Notes under the pieces: generated by a model | The model's database searches: none | Told to the model about the DNA's origin: nothing | The model's input: only the letters and a program-made list of their open reading frames with translations | From: Cristatella mucedo | Lineage: Eukaryota; Bryozoa; Phylactolaemata; Cristatellidae | Direction of reading: 5' to 3' | Length of the DNA stretch: 62,000 nt | Assembly (NCBI GenBank): GCA_009760855.2 | Contig: WPIO01000099.1 | Location: 817,501-879,500 of the forward strand | Translations under genes and position numbers: made by a program | Shown: piece by piece, positions 11,192 to 52,827 of the stretch | Numbering within the stretch: position 1 is the stretch's first letter | Layout: each line of letters opens with the position of its first letter

Positions 11192-11938
11192 AAGCATCTG
11201 TCGCTAACTGTCTTTAAGCGGAGGAATGGGACAGCTAATTCATTGTCCACACAGGACCTGAGGGTGCGAACAGGCTGAAACTGATGCAGCAGTTCAGCTA
11301 GGTACGAAGGAGCCAAGCCGTGGCGGGCCTTGTGGGTCAGCGTAAGAACTTTGCTCTGTATCCTTTGCTCAACCGGTAACCATCCTAGCTCTTTCAGCAA
11401 AGGAGACACGCGCTCAAACCGCTGGGACTTGAAGACCAGCCTTGCAGCCATATTCAAAGTCCGCTGCAGTGGCATAATAGCTTTTTTTGGCAGCCCAGCC
11501 AAAAGGGAATTACAATAATCAAGCCGAGACAGAACTAAAGAGCTAGTTAAATTGTTTAAAGCCACTGTGGGAGACAGCTCCTAATCTTGGATAGGGATCG
11601 GATGTAATGGCTAGCTTTAGAGGCAGTCTTCTGAATGAAGCTTTTGAAATTGAGGCAGCTGTCGAACACGACACCTAAATTTCGAGCACGTGGTGAAGGT
11701 CGCACAATAGCATCACCTATTAGAACAGCAAAGCCTTGTAATCCAGCCACACGCTTAGGGTGTCCTATGAGCAGCAGTTCGGTTTTATCATAATTTAATT
11801 TAATTTAATTTAATTCAGGAAGTTTTCCGACATCCAGGATCGAATATCGGCAAGGAAAGCATTCAGTTTCTCAGTTGCTGCAGCAGATTCCGACAGTTTG
11901 AAAGACAAATACAACTGAGTATCGTCAGCATAGAAGTG
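11192..11938 (-). mobile_element. LINE-B internal fragment between microsatellites
   Basis: Minus-strand frames read YCNSLLAGLPKKAIMPLQRT, LVFKSQRF and ARNLGVVFDSCLNFKSFIQK. It lacks the family 3' end, stopping at KTVSDRC next to a TCTA array, and meets another TCTA array at its other end. A (TTTAA)5 expansion interrupts it at about 11793-11815. Confidence 0.8.
11793..11815. repeat. (TTTAA)n expansion inside LINE-B
   Basis: The related copy at 7400-7430 has CGTCATTTACTTTCAGGAAG at this site. Here it is replaced by about five TTTAA units. Confidence 0.8.
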
Positions 11939-11941
11939 ATA

Positions 11942-12007
11942 TCCTATTCTATCTATCTATCTATCTATCTATCGATCGATCTATCAATCTATCTATCTAT
12001 CTATCTA

Positions 12008-12053
<46 letters not shown>
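11942..12053. repeat. (TCTA)n(TC)n compound microsatellite
   Basis: About 70 bp of TCTA/TCGA variants followed by about 40 bp of CT. Confidence 0.95.
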
Positions 12054-12056
<3 letters not shown>

Positions 12057-12504
12057 GGTGACAAATATTTGACCCTAATCCACTCAAGTTGCTTGCCCGG
12101 CCATTACCCAGCAATCGAAGAATGCTACCAAGTGACTTTAAGACCGCTATTACGATTCGCCTGCTTCCGTGATTCGCATATAAAAGCCGCGAGTTGCAGA
12201 GTTAGCAGTGGACGCCCGAATGCTGCTCCGAGAATGAAATGCCATCTACAACAAGAGAGTGCTCTCTGAGACCCCACCTAAACCCGATCTATCCAAAATG
12301 TTCCTAAAGATGCTCCTAAAGAACTCAGTTGGCTGGTAAAGGGCGTCCCTACTCCGTTTTCTGCTTGTCACCACTTGTTGATGCAAAGCTGCGCATAGGT
12401 CTTAGCAAGGCAGCGTTTGTCGACCTAAACATACGAAGTGCACTGCCCGAGTCAGACTACAGTACTGCTTGAGTAACAGCGCTTCGTATACTTCGGTACT
12501 TGTG
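12054..12504. other. No recognised feature
   Basis: Unassigned. It may be a decayed 5' part of the following LINE-A copy, but I cannot read RT motifs in it. Confidence 0.4.
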
Positions 12505-14220
12505 TCATCCATCGAAGCTGTAAATTCTTTTTGATACTATCGATCACCAAGTTCTCCTCGAGTGCCTCTCATCTCTCCGGGGCATCATTATATCATATTG
12601 GACTTCATTGCAATGGTTCAGATCCTATCTCAGTGGGTAACTCCGCAGTATTGATGTGAATGGACAAAGATCATCCGAGGTACCTCTGAAATGTGGGGTA
12701 ACTCAGGGATCTGTGCTTGGTCCCATTCTTTTCACGATTTATACTCTCCCTCTTGTCGATGTGATTCTCAAGCCCAATTTAGGCTTTCACTTCTATGCGA
12801 ATGACACTCAGTTGTACCTTTGCTTTGATCCCTCCCAGCCTTCGAGCGCGTCGAATTCTCTCAATTCCCTTGCTGCATGTATTGATGACACTCGCACATT
12901 AATCGCAGCAACATTTCTTAAATTGAATGATGATGAAACCAACTTACTAGTTATGGGCAAACCAAGTGTGATTCAGAAATTAGAAAGGCCAACGCTCAAA
13001 ATCGGCTCTGCCAGCACATCTCCTGTTGAATCTGCACGAAACCTAGGTGTCATGTTCCAAAGTGACCTTTCGTTAGATGACTTCGTCAGCTCCACAGGCA
13101 AGCCTGCCTACTTTCAGCTACATAAGATTGCTAACATTCGGGCTTGTTCAGTTAAGGATACCACGTCCAAGTTGGTCCATGCATTTGTTACATCCCGTCT
13201 TGACTTCTGTAGCTCACTGCTTGCTGGTCTACTGGCCAGTGCAATCGGGCGCTTACAGCTGGTGCAAAACTGTGCAGCTAGGCTCATCTGTCGTGAGCGT
13301 CGCAATCGCCACATCACACCACTTCTCGCCGACCTGCACTGGCTCCCAGTCAAGCAATGCTTCGACTTCAAGGTTCTGTCAATTGCCTTTGGGTCTCTTC
13401 ATTCTTTGGCTCCAGCCTACCTATGCGATCTACTGCCCCACTAGGCTAAGCATGTTATCATGGCTTTTCGGAATCGAATTGCTTACCATACCTCGTGCGA
13501 ACCTCAAATCCTTTGGAGACCGTGCATTTAGTTCATATGCTCCCAAAGCCTAATAATAATAATAATAATGCACTTGATAAAGCACCCTCAGAGAACTTAA
13601 TCTCTTTCTAGGCGCTTTACATTTGCTGCAAAGGGAAATGCAATTGAATGGTAAGTAAAATCATGCTCGAAAAACAAACAAAATGAATAAAATGGTTAGG
13701 GGTTACATGCACTGGGTCAGCATGCAAATGTGGTTAGTGGCAGCATGCACAGTGTCAGCACGCATAAGCACATGAAAGACGAATCACAGGGACCCACTAA
13801 ATGCTGTCCTAAATTGGTGTGTTTTTAAGTTCCTTTTAAATGTGGTCAGGTCAGGGGATGTTCTGACGCAGGTCGGGAGGGAGTTCCAGGCTTTGGGAGC
13901 CTGGAACTCACTTCCGACTTGCATCACGACATCTGACTTGTCCACGTTTAAAAAGAAACTAAAAATTCATCTAAATATCACAGCATTTAGTGAGTCCTGT
14001 AATTCGTCATTTACATGCGTATGCGTGCTGACACTGTGCATGCTGCCACTAACCACACTTTCATGCAGACCCTGTTCACGTCCCCCTAACCATGTTATTC
14101 TTGTTGTTTATTGAGAATGCTACCACTAACCATTCGATCGTGCTTCTTTTGCAGAAAGTGTAAAGTGCGTAGAAAGAGAATAAATTCTCTGAGGGCGGTA
14201 TATCAGTATCAGTATCATCA
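12505..14220 (+). mobile_element. LINE-A copy, long, interrupted by an inverted LINE-A fragment
   Basis: Open frame 12656-13444 reads GVTQGSVLGPILFTIYTLPL, FYANDTQLYLCF (RT motif C, YAND instead of YADD), LNDDETNLLVMG, ARNLGVMFQS, HITPLLADLHWLPVK and SLAPAYLCDLLPH. The frame continues degenerately. An inverted fragment occupies 13551-13890, and the 3' region runs 13891-14220. The D-to-N change at the catalytic pair and the stops mark it as dead. Confidence 0.85.
13551..13890 (-). mobile_element. LINE-A 3' fragment nested head-to-head in LINE-A
   Basis: (AAT)n at 13551, then the inverted LINE-A 3' region, ending GTTCCAGGCTTTGGGAG. The host sequence AAAGCCT stops at 13551 and resumes CTGGAACTC after it. 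AGCCT on both sides may be the target duplication. Confidence 0.8.
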
Positions 14221-14306
14221 GTATCAGTATCTCCGTCAGTAACTCCACAAAGCCATAAAGACCATGTGGGTGTTACGCAGGAGAGTTTTGTATAGCGCAC
14301 TCACAT
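14221..14306 (-). mobile_element. LINE-B terminal 3' fragment, about 85 bp
   Basis: Reads on the minus strand GTGAGTGCGCTATACAAAAC, then CGTAACACCCACATGGTC, with a (TGATAC)n tail. It is inserted in the tail of the LINE-A copy, and TATCA repeats flank it. Confidence 0.7.
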
Positions 14307-15064
14307 ATCAAATGTTTTGTTCTTTTTATAATATAATCGCCGGCCCACGGTGCTCATTTATCAGCCGTGCAGTAGGGGCAGTGTACAGTCAGTGCCCTCA
14401 GCGAGTCTAGCAGATCGCCCGACCAGCTCCATCTGTTCACCGGACCATACGGCAGCATACATGATTTTCCTAAAACCATCGTGAAGCATAGAAAGGCCAA
14501 CATTCGGTGTTCTCGCGTCCCGGTCTGGGACTCGGTGGAGAGCACCTGCCGGGGATCAAACAATGACAGCAGCAGCAGCAGCAGCAGTCACCACCAGCAG
14601 CCTTATTTGTGAGGACTGAAGCGTCAATCTTTACTTCTAACCCTTTTTCGGTTTCCCTCACCCCCTAAATATCAGAAATATCTAAATATCTAGAGCAAAT
14701 CCAAAGTGCCTCCCCCTCACGACGCCTCGCAGTTCAACAGGATTTGTCGGAAACGGACAACGAGCTGACACATTAGCCTTGCACTGCAAGCCGTCGCAAA
14801 TTCCGACGTAAGGCACAGCAGCATCGCACACAAAGGTCGTATACCGTGATGCACGTGCACAGCGAGCAATAAAATTATTCAGAATAGGTACAATTTGTGC
14901 CCTAGTCAAGCCGAGGCAAGTCTGGGCAGGCCTGAGCTGTCGTTATTTTCCACTGCATGTCGTGAATAAGTTATCAGTGCCAGGTGGGCCAGTGCATCCT
15001 CCGGAGAGATTAATTTTTCAAATGGAAATTCCATCGTTCCTATCAAACTCTTCCTGTGGAGATG
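14307..15064. other. Unassigned, with a short CAG repeat
   Basis: A (CAG)n run of about 20 bp lies near 14569-14588. No gene recognised. Confidence 0.5.
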
Positions 15065-15245
15065 TCTCTTGTCGTGGTGGCTCACTAGGTAAGGTGGTTG
15101 CATTTCATGACCTCGGTCCCGAGGTCGTGGGTTCGAATCCTGTGGTGGGCGATTCCTTATCGCTGCCACAAGCAGTGGTGATAGCCGTAAAGGCTCTTCT
15201 GTCGCTATACAAAAGAGGCTTTTAAACCAGCTATTATTTATTTGC
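15065..15245 (+). mobile_element. SINE-2 copy, best preserved
   Basis: A-box-like GGCTCACTAGGTAAGGTGG and B box GGTTCGAATCC near 15131-15141 form the tRNA-like head. The body is GTGATAGCCGTAAAGGCTCT, and it ends CGCTATACAAAAGAGGC and a T-rich ATTATTTATTT. It works as a reference for the family. Confidence 0.8.
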
Positions 15246-15902
15246 TCCTGCTGCAAATGTGCACTTGGCATGTCTGGTGTGGGCGTGTCGTTGCCACTGC
15301 TTCGTCGTCTCGCCCTAGACTCACAACCTTCGCCTGCCCAGTGGGCGATCTGGACATGAGCACGTATCTCCTTGGCGGCCTGGTCCGATCCACTGATTGG
15401 GCGGAGGAATTTGTGAGCGTCAAAGCTGTCACGCGATCCATTTTATCTTTTCTCTCTACTACTCGAGGCCGCGAGCAGACGCTCTGCTCTTCTCCCGAGA
15501 CCATGGCTGCGTTGTACGACGCCAGAGAAGCCCGAAACCACGGTTTGTCCATCTATTTATTATTCGATTGCATCTTGTGGTGCGGTTGGCGGCGTCAGCT
15601 GCTATCAGCTCGGGATGCACCTCATTCGTACTTTTGCTTCTTAACCTTCCGGTCACCATGCCGACGCCAACACCCCCACTGGAACTGCAATCTAAGGTGT
15701 TGAGTCAGCACACGAAAGTCCCCTCATCTGCAATCACCTTAATAGCTTTCATCAGCGAGGCCAGGTCAAGGTTAACGATTTGCTTGATCTTTCGGCAGTT
15801 TGATATAATTGATTACGAAAGTCCATCTTGAGCATAAACGGTTACAGTGTGAAATGTCTAAGAGGAAGGTTAATTTCGCCGAACCACTAAGATCTCGGGA
15901 AA

Positions 15903-16075
15903 ACAGGCTAGCTGCTTTAACAGCCCCGTTTTTATAGTGTCAGAAGAGCATTAATGGCTATCACCACACTGCTCGCAGTAGACAATAAAGGATCATCCAC
16001 TGCACGACTAAAACCCCCTACCTGGGTCGGGAACAGCAGAGTGCTTGATGAGCCATCCTGGTCATCTCTTCCTAG
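15903..16075 (-). mobile_element. SINE-2 copy, head damaged
   Basis: The body (TGATAGCCATTAATGCTCTT on the minus strand) is clear. The tRNA-like head is too diverged to show a B box. Confidence 0.65.
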
Positions 16076-16419
16076 ACGTAGCGAGTCTGCATGCAGGTAT
16101 ATTAACGTTAACACGAATTACAGGCTTCATTATTAGTAAATAATTCCATTTTCGTAGTCATGCCATGGGTTAAGAGATGTCGGTCTTCTGTAGGATAGCT
16201 GATCTTTGACTGTGACATTTTCCCCAACCTATTAAACAAATCATTTTCTTTAGAATCTTCAAATGTTTATGCAGGGAGGGAGATTTTATTTAGTAAGACA
16301 GTCAATTTTTTAAATACGAATTCCACCTAGATCTGATGTAGATCTTTAGGCAATTTATTGCATATATATATATGAATGACTATAAATAGATGCACCTTTA
16401 CTCTATGGTAAGCATCAGG

Positions 16420-16640
16420 TGAGCTCTCTACCTTTTGACTCAGCTATGTTTCTCACTTTCTCTGTGCTGCGTGAGATTGAAGTCTGCTGGCTACCGCATG
16501 CATACCTGGAGCCAGTAAGGCTTTTGAATGGGCTGTAGAAAACTCTCCTGCATAAAGCCCACTTAAGTCTCCGTGGCTTTGTGGAGTTGCAGACGGGAGA
16601 TATATTACATTATGTTCGTAAATAAAGCCATAGCATATCG
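16420..16640 (+). mobile_element. LINE-B 3' fragment, diverged
   Basis: Family B end: GTGCGTGAGATTGAAGTCTG, then AAAACTCTCCTGCATAAAGC and CGTGGCTTTGTGGAGTTGCA, closing in ATTACATTATG. Confidence 0.6.
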
Positions 16641-17289
16641 TCAAATCATGTCTCGGTATATGTGGAATTTAAAAAAGCAAGCACTATTTAGAGAATTGAG
16701 TAGGGTCTAGCGAATTGACTGAATTATCCTGAAACTGGGATTTGTGGTCACGTGACTTTAGCTATGCTATTTGTGCCTCTCTCCGAGTTCTACAGTATTG
16801 CCTAACCTGTATAGGTTGCATGTCTTTGCGTACATTGCAAGGAAAGTATTTGTTGCTATCCTTTTTTGCATCTGATTTGCTTGATTATGACATGGTGTGT
16901 CCTAAAAAATCGATTCTTAAAAAGTAACTGCAGATCTCGTTAGCGATATCAATTCAAGAGTACCCAATATCTTTAATCGGTTGTACGCCGTTCCTTAGCA
17001 TCCCTGCACATTAAGAAACTTCCAACCACACCCCTATATATCAGCCTAATTCAGTTTGGGATTATTACCCTTCACCATTACCACATTATCACCCCCTTCA
17101 GTAAACGGATGTCGGTGCTGATAGGCTAAGCTGGTGACGACCACCAACAAGAAAGGGTGCTAAATTAACCTACAGAGATTTAGACACTTCGTGTCTTTTC
17201 CCGGACAATCACGGAAACAGAAGTCACCACCATTGCACCTAGGTTGTGCCCTTAAGGATTTCTTTTAGTAAGTACAGTAAATGAGCCTG
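16641..17289. other. No recognised feature
   Basis: AT-rich unassigned sequence. Confidence 0.5.
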
Positions 17290-17845
17290 AAAGTATAATA
17301 AAGCCTGGAACACACTCCCACTTAATAATAATAATAATAATAATTCACTTGATAAAGCGCCTTCAGAGAACTTATTCTCTCTCTAGGCGCTTTACATTTG
17401 CTGTAAAGTGAAATGCAATTGAATGGTAAGTAAAATCATGCTTGAAAAACAAATGAAATGAATAATATGGTTAGGGGTGACATGCACAGGGTCAGCATGC
17501 AAATGTGGTTAGTGGCAGCATGCACAGTGTCAGCACGCATAAGCACATGGGTCACGACATCCCCTCACTTTACATTTGGAGTAAGTGGGAACACACCTAT
17601 TTGCCGAAGCATTTGGTCGGTCCATAAGATTGGACCTTTTGTGTGCTTATGCGTGCTGACGTTGTGCATGCTGCCACTCACATACTTGCATGCTGATCCT
17701 GTGCATCTCACTCCTAACCATGCTATTCTTGATGTTTATCGAGCATGATACCACTAACCAAGCGATTGCTTTTCTTTCCAGCAAATGTAAAGCGCCTACT
17801 TCTCTGAGGGTGCTTACATCAGGTGGTATCATTATTATTAAATAT
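17290..17845 (+). mobile_element. LINE-A 3' fragment interrupted by inverted LINE-A
   Basis: The short left part AAGCCTGGAACACACTCCCA stops at 17325. After an inverted fragment the plus copy resumes GGTCACGACATCCCC and runs to an ATTATTATTA tail near 17839. Confidence 0.7.
17326..17547 (-). mobile_element. Inverted LINE-A 3' fragment nested in LINE-A
   Basis: (AAT)7 tail at 17324-17344, then the inverted 3' region to CATAAGCACATG. It has the same head-to-head layout as at 13551. Confidence 0.7.
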
Positions 17846-17998
17846 AATTCCTTTGTATAGTGCCCTATGACAACTCACATCTCTATTCCATTGCTTCATA
17901 TATGTCACGGGGCTCGAGCCCACCATCTCGGTCATCGGATACATTCAGCTTGACCTTGGTTGGGCTTTGACCTTAACCACTGGGCCAAACCAGCTACT
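17846..17998 (-). mobile_element. SINE-1 copy
   Basis: Minus strand: GGTTTGGCCCAGTGGTTAAG head, GGGCTCGAGCCC B-box-like sequence, and a LINE-A-like tail ending AATATAATT. It directly follows the LINE-A tail. Confidence 0.7.
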
Positions 17999-18164
17999 AG
18001 TTAGTACCTTATCGACTGTACAGCTATGATACGAGTATAATACACAAATTACGACCAGAAGACAATAACATACAGATTTGCTAATGTGACTACATCATGC
18101 TCTCGTTAGCAGTAGTTAGATTGGAACATTGAATTATGCATTACATTATGCAACTAGATCAACC

Positions 18165-18225
18165 CACCCACCCACCCACCCACCGGCACACCCACCCTCT
18201 GTCACACCCACCCACCCACACACCG
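18165..18225. repeat. (CCCA)n-rich simple repeat
   Basis: Runs of CCCA/CCAC and CACA, degenerate. Confidence 0.8.
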
Positions 18226-18239
18226 CACATACACAGCAC

Positions 18240-18378
18240 ATACACATTCACCATTCAATTGCATTCCCATTGCATCACCATTCAATTGCATTTCCCTTTG
18301 CAGCAAATGTAAGGCGCCTAGAGAGAGATTGAGTTCTCTGATGGCGCTTTATCAAGTGCATTATTATTATTATTGTTA
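18240..18378 (+). mobile_element. LINE-A terminal 3' fragment
   Basis: GCAGCAAATGTAAGGCGCCT through GGCGCTTTATCAAGTGCATT and (ATT)n. Only about 140 bp is retained. Confidence 0.75.
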
Positions 18379-18562
18379 CACATACACAACACACACTAAG
18401 ATATTAACATACATGATACATCGAAGCGATTGTGCTGTTGGCCCTCGTGCTGTGCTGTTGGCCCGCGTGCATGCGTGCACACCCTGTGCACACTTGCGCA
18501 CATACATACTAGGATATTAAAATACGTGATACATCCGTGGATCACAGAGATTATGCTGTCGG
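18378..18562. repeat. Imperfect direct duplication, period about 120 bp
   Basis: A block with GATATTAACATACATGATAC and GTGCTGTTGGCC is repeated as GATATTAAAATACGTGATAC and ATGCTGTCGGCC. Confidence 0.55.
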
Positions 18563-19060
18563 CCACCATAGTATTATTAGTTAAGCTATCCCGGAAAAGC
18601 AGCCATTACTACTGTCAGTCAAATTCTAGAGAAGGAAGCTGCCATAAGCATAAGAATGCTGACGAAGTCAGAAGTGTGGGAATTGCTAGTCCATTTGAGC
18701 TGAAGCAAAGGCAACCGGCAGGTCCAGCACATCCCGGTACTGCAGTCACAGTGCTCTGAGCTCACACGCGGTGGAGACCATCCAAGCAAGCTTGGTTGTG
18801 AGCAGATGAAAGCCAAGGACCTAGCACATTCAGATCAAGGCCAAAATCAGATCCATTATAAAGCAACGCGAGCACGAGATCGCAAGACTGGAGGAAACCA
18901 GCACAAACCAGCAGACAGCCAGCAGCCAGCGCAGGCAGCTCGCTAGAGGCCACCGTGTTAGCAGAAAAGCTACCACTGCCGCCGCCGCCACCAGGATGAG
19001 AAAAACCACGAGGCTCTACTGCCACCACCGCTGCCACCACATATTTGCTACATTTGGTGC
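18563..19060. other. ESRP downstream flank, no recognised gene
   Basis: Unassigned sequence beyond the candidate poly(A) signals. GCC/CCA triplet-rich patches near 18975-19040. Confidence 0.4.
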
Positions 19061-19066
19061 TTTATT
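19061..19066 (-). promoter_or_regulatory. Candidate poly(A) signal AATAAA for ESRP (distal)
   Basis: Minus strand reads AACTAATAAAGCACC, about 120 bp beyond the proximal signal. Either or both could be used. Confidence 0.33.
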
Positions 19067-19182
19067 AGTTACTTTAGTAAGGTACTTCCAGCGCAGCTTG
19101 ACAGGCTGTTTGCTTGCTGCTGCAATGCTCAAGAGCTGGACGTCAGCTCGGCAGACGGCACCGCAGTCGGTTCGTATTGCAC

Positions 19183-19188
19183 TTTATT
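19183..19188 (-). promoter_or_regulatory. Candidate poly(A) signal AATAAA for ESRP (proximal)
   Basis: Minus strand reads CCACAATAAAGTGC, about 1.3 kb after the ESRP stop. It is the first AATAAA I found downstream of the gene. Confidence 0.4.
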
Positions 19189-20508
19189 GTGGTAACCGCT
19201 CGAAGCCAGGGGCTCGTCGGGACTCGGAGGTGTGAGTGTGATGCAGTAACAGATCCGGAGTGCTTCAGCAAGCCGCCACAGCATGGCCACCACAGGGCCG
19301 GCGCTTGCTTTTGCCGCACGAGTTACAACCGGCATAAAGGTTCAAAAAATAAAACATCATGCAAGCACCAGTACATCTGCACCAAGTTCAGCTGAGGCAA
19401 CCGTCTGCCGAGCCTGATGGCAGCTGCTGACAAGATGGCAGGAGCGACAGGTGCAGCGTGCTTTCTCCACTGGCCACTGCCCCTGTCGCGACCTGGACAA
19501 GCCTTCGTCCAGTGCTATGACACATGGATCCGAAAGCTAGATATGCATTGCTCACCTTTAGTTAAGAGCACAAATACGGCTAGTACTTGCACTATAAGCT
19601 CACACTCATCAGAGAGATAATAACACGAAATAATAGTGGATTAGATAGACCGAGGGGTCCTTAAGGTAAGCTCTAGAAAAGCCAGCAGTTATCGACCAGT
19701 CTGCTTCGACAAACCGTAGATGGGCCCAGCAAAATAGAAAATAGTACATAAGGCATTCTACAGGAAAAAACGCCGACACGAAACATCAAAAAGAGATAAG
19801 AGAGACATTGCATCTCGATCCATCCTCGAGCCAACTTGCAAAGCACAGAAAGAAATGTTGATCTACCATAGATATACCCTGGTGACCAAAGTAGCACGAG
19901 ATACATACGGCTGCAGGAGAGTGGTGCATGATCGAAGCGAGCCACCAGCAAACGAGCCATATGCATAGGAGGAATGAACGACATGTAGAGAAGCACTAAA
20001 AATTGAGCTTGAAAGAATGGGGCAGATGTCCAGAAAAGGATCCACCGCCGATGCAACTTCAACAGAGCTTAAAAAACACTGACCTAAGAAAATCAATATG
20101 CTTTAACGTGGAATGAATGAAATTGCCACTAGAATATTCTGCTGGCCAGTGCAACTCGGGAGACCGAACATCGTACGAGAGTGAAAGTTCCAGGGTGCCT
20201 TAGAACCTGGCAAGCCAATCGGTAGAGCTACAGACTAGTGCCGGCCTGGTTGTAGATAACCGTAGAAAACAGCAGCGTTAATCGTTTCGTGACTAGGCTG
20301 TAGTAAAAAAAAAACAAGACTTCGGGAGACGACCACAAGAAATTGGGCGACATTTTACTTGGGCGCCGCAGGAAGACGTGGTGACAGCAAGCAGCAGCAG
20401 CTGGGCAAGTAAACTGCGCGACAGAGCACCGAGGCAGAGCACTGATCTGATCGATCTGCCGCCGGTCGCTCGCAAGGGACTCAAACAGCACGGCACAAGA
20501 CGTGCACG
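19183..20508 (-). other. ESRP: Probable ESRP 3' untranslated region
   Basis: Minus-strand sequence downstream of the stop. No known repeat was recognised in it, and there is a T-rich run near 20308-20317. It ends at a candidate poly(A) signal. The extent is inferred only from that signal. Confidence 0.4.
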
Positions 20509-50949
<30,441 letters not shown>

Positions 50950-51105
50950 CTTCGCAGCCGTTCGTTCTCGGCGTTCGTTGCGCGCGCGCGAACAGTCGCG
51001 TCGGCTCGGGAGTCTTGCTGGCGATCGTCGCTCGCAGGCAGGCGGCCGGAGAATGACGTGAGCTGTGGCCCGAGCGGCCACGCGGCTACCCCGGGCCGCT
51101 ATCCG

Positions 51106-51110
51106 ATTGG
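51106..51110 (-). promoter_or_regulatory. CCAAT box candidate upstream of ESRP
   Basis: Reads CCAAT on the minus strand inside GACCAATCGGAT, at a typical distance from a GC-rich start region. Confidence 0.35.
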
Positions 51111-51392
51111 TCGCTGGGCGCCACGCCCAGCCGCCGGGCGGTGGTCGGCAGGGCGGTGCGCAATTAATTAAGCCGTGATTAATAGGGCCGCCCGCAGTCC
51201 GGATACCTCGCCAGTTCTCGCCAGGAGTTGACCGAAGCTCGCCGGGGGGGGGGGGGCGGTCTGAGACTGCCAACTTTTTTTTCGCTTTTGAGCAGTTCGC
51301 CAGGGAGCCGCTGGCGTACTGTACTCGGATCTCGGTCGATTCGTTCGATCCCGTCGCTTCCCGAGCGCAGCCTTGAAGAGTCTGGGCTTTCG

Positions 51393-51525
51393 CTAATAAT
51401 ATTATTATTAATATTAAAAAGTAATAACTTTGTATAGTGCCCTCGGAGAACTTGATCGTTTTTCATGCACTTAACATATGCGGTAAAGGAAGCACGATCC
51501 AACGGTTAGCGGTAGCCTACTCAAT
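51393..51525 (-). mobile_element. LINE-A terminal 3' fragment upstream of ESRP
   Basis: ATTATTATTAATATT, then GTGCCCTCGGAGAACTTGAT and GGAAGCACGATCCAACGG, about 450-575 bp 5' of the ESRP ATG. Confidence 0.7.
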
Positions 51526-52124
51526 GGGGCGTGCATCATTATCAGCTTTGATGAAAGCAGCGTCGTACATCGTCGCCCTGCCTACACCTTTAAAGACTTC
51601 TTACTGTTTTTATTGGAGCCTTGAAGTTCTCGTTCTTTGTTTATTGAACCGCTAGTCACTCAGTCCGACGGGGCGATCTCTAGTAGCATTCTCGCGTCGA
51701 ACCGCTATTGAGTGATCGTCGACAAGCGAACCTGTCTGTCGCAAGGACGCCGAACAAGCACGCGAGCACTGGCTAACGGTCGGCTCCCTACGTTGCACCA
51801 TCTTTTGAGAAAGCTACAGCTTCTCGCGCAGTGCTCCCTCGGCAGCCGTCGAGGGCTGTAAGCTGCCCATCATTTTTCAACCGGTTAGTCACCACGGGCA
51901 TCGGTGCTTTAGTGACGGCAGTACGCATTGCTAGGTTCACGAAAGTTCAGTTGCGAAAGGTTCAGCTGCGGCTCGTTATGCTAGCGGTTCATTATATCCT
52001 ATGGAGTATCTTCTTCTTAGAATCTATGGAGTATCCTATGAAGTATCTTAAGCTAAAGCCACGGTTGCACATTCCTCGCTGCCTGAATCGTCAACGGACG
52101 CGCCTGCCGTCTGCTGGCTACTGC

Positions 52125-52665
52125 ACGCATGCATCGACTTCAAGGTTTTTGTCACTCGCTTTTAGGTCCCTTCATTCTTTGGCTCCAGCCTACTTATCAG
52201 ATTTACTCTCTCGCCAATCTAAGCGTGGTGCCTTCCACTTTTCGGAATCTAATTTTTCACCTATACCTCGTACAAACCTCAATTCCTGTGGAGACCTCGC
52301 CATTAGTTCCTATGCTCCCAAAGCTCGGAACTCACTCACGACTTGCATCACGACATCTCCTGATTTGAACACATTTAAAAAGAAACTAAAAATGCACATA
52401 TTTATCACAGCATTTTCGTGAGACCCCGTGACCCGTCTTTTATGTGCTTATGCTTGCTGACACTGCATGTGTGCTGCCACTAACCATATTTTCACGTTGA
52501 CCCTGTGCATGTCACCCCTAACCATGTTATTCAGGCTGTTTAGTGAATATGCTAGCATGACCATTCGATCTCGCTTCCTGTGCAGCAAATTTAAAGTGCC
52601 TAGAAAGTGATTGAGCTCTCTGAGGGTACTTTATCAAATGTATTATAAGTATTATTATTTGTATA
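52125..52665 (+). mobile_element. LINE-A fragment
   Basis: Frame reads SLAFRSLHSLAPAYLSDLL, RTNLNSCGDLAISSYAPKA and LNTFKKKLKMHIFITAF, then the complete 3' region and ATTATTATTTG. Confidence 0.8.
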
Positions 52666-52827
52666 ACTGGCTCTTTGCTGCCATGACGCTTCGCTTCAGT
52701 GGCTTAATATAATGCTCGGCTCTCAGCAATATCTTTCTCGGTGCTATCGTCTTCAGCGATATGGTTCTCAGAGGTATCGTTTGTAGGAGTATCGTTCCCC
52801 AAAAATCGTCTTTAAGGGATATAGTCT

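Noticed and set aside
15065-15245. tRNA gene
   Set aside because: A- and B-box-like sequences are present, but no full cloverleaf forms. The sequence recurs with the same non-tRNA body at about 12 sites, so it is a SINE.
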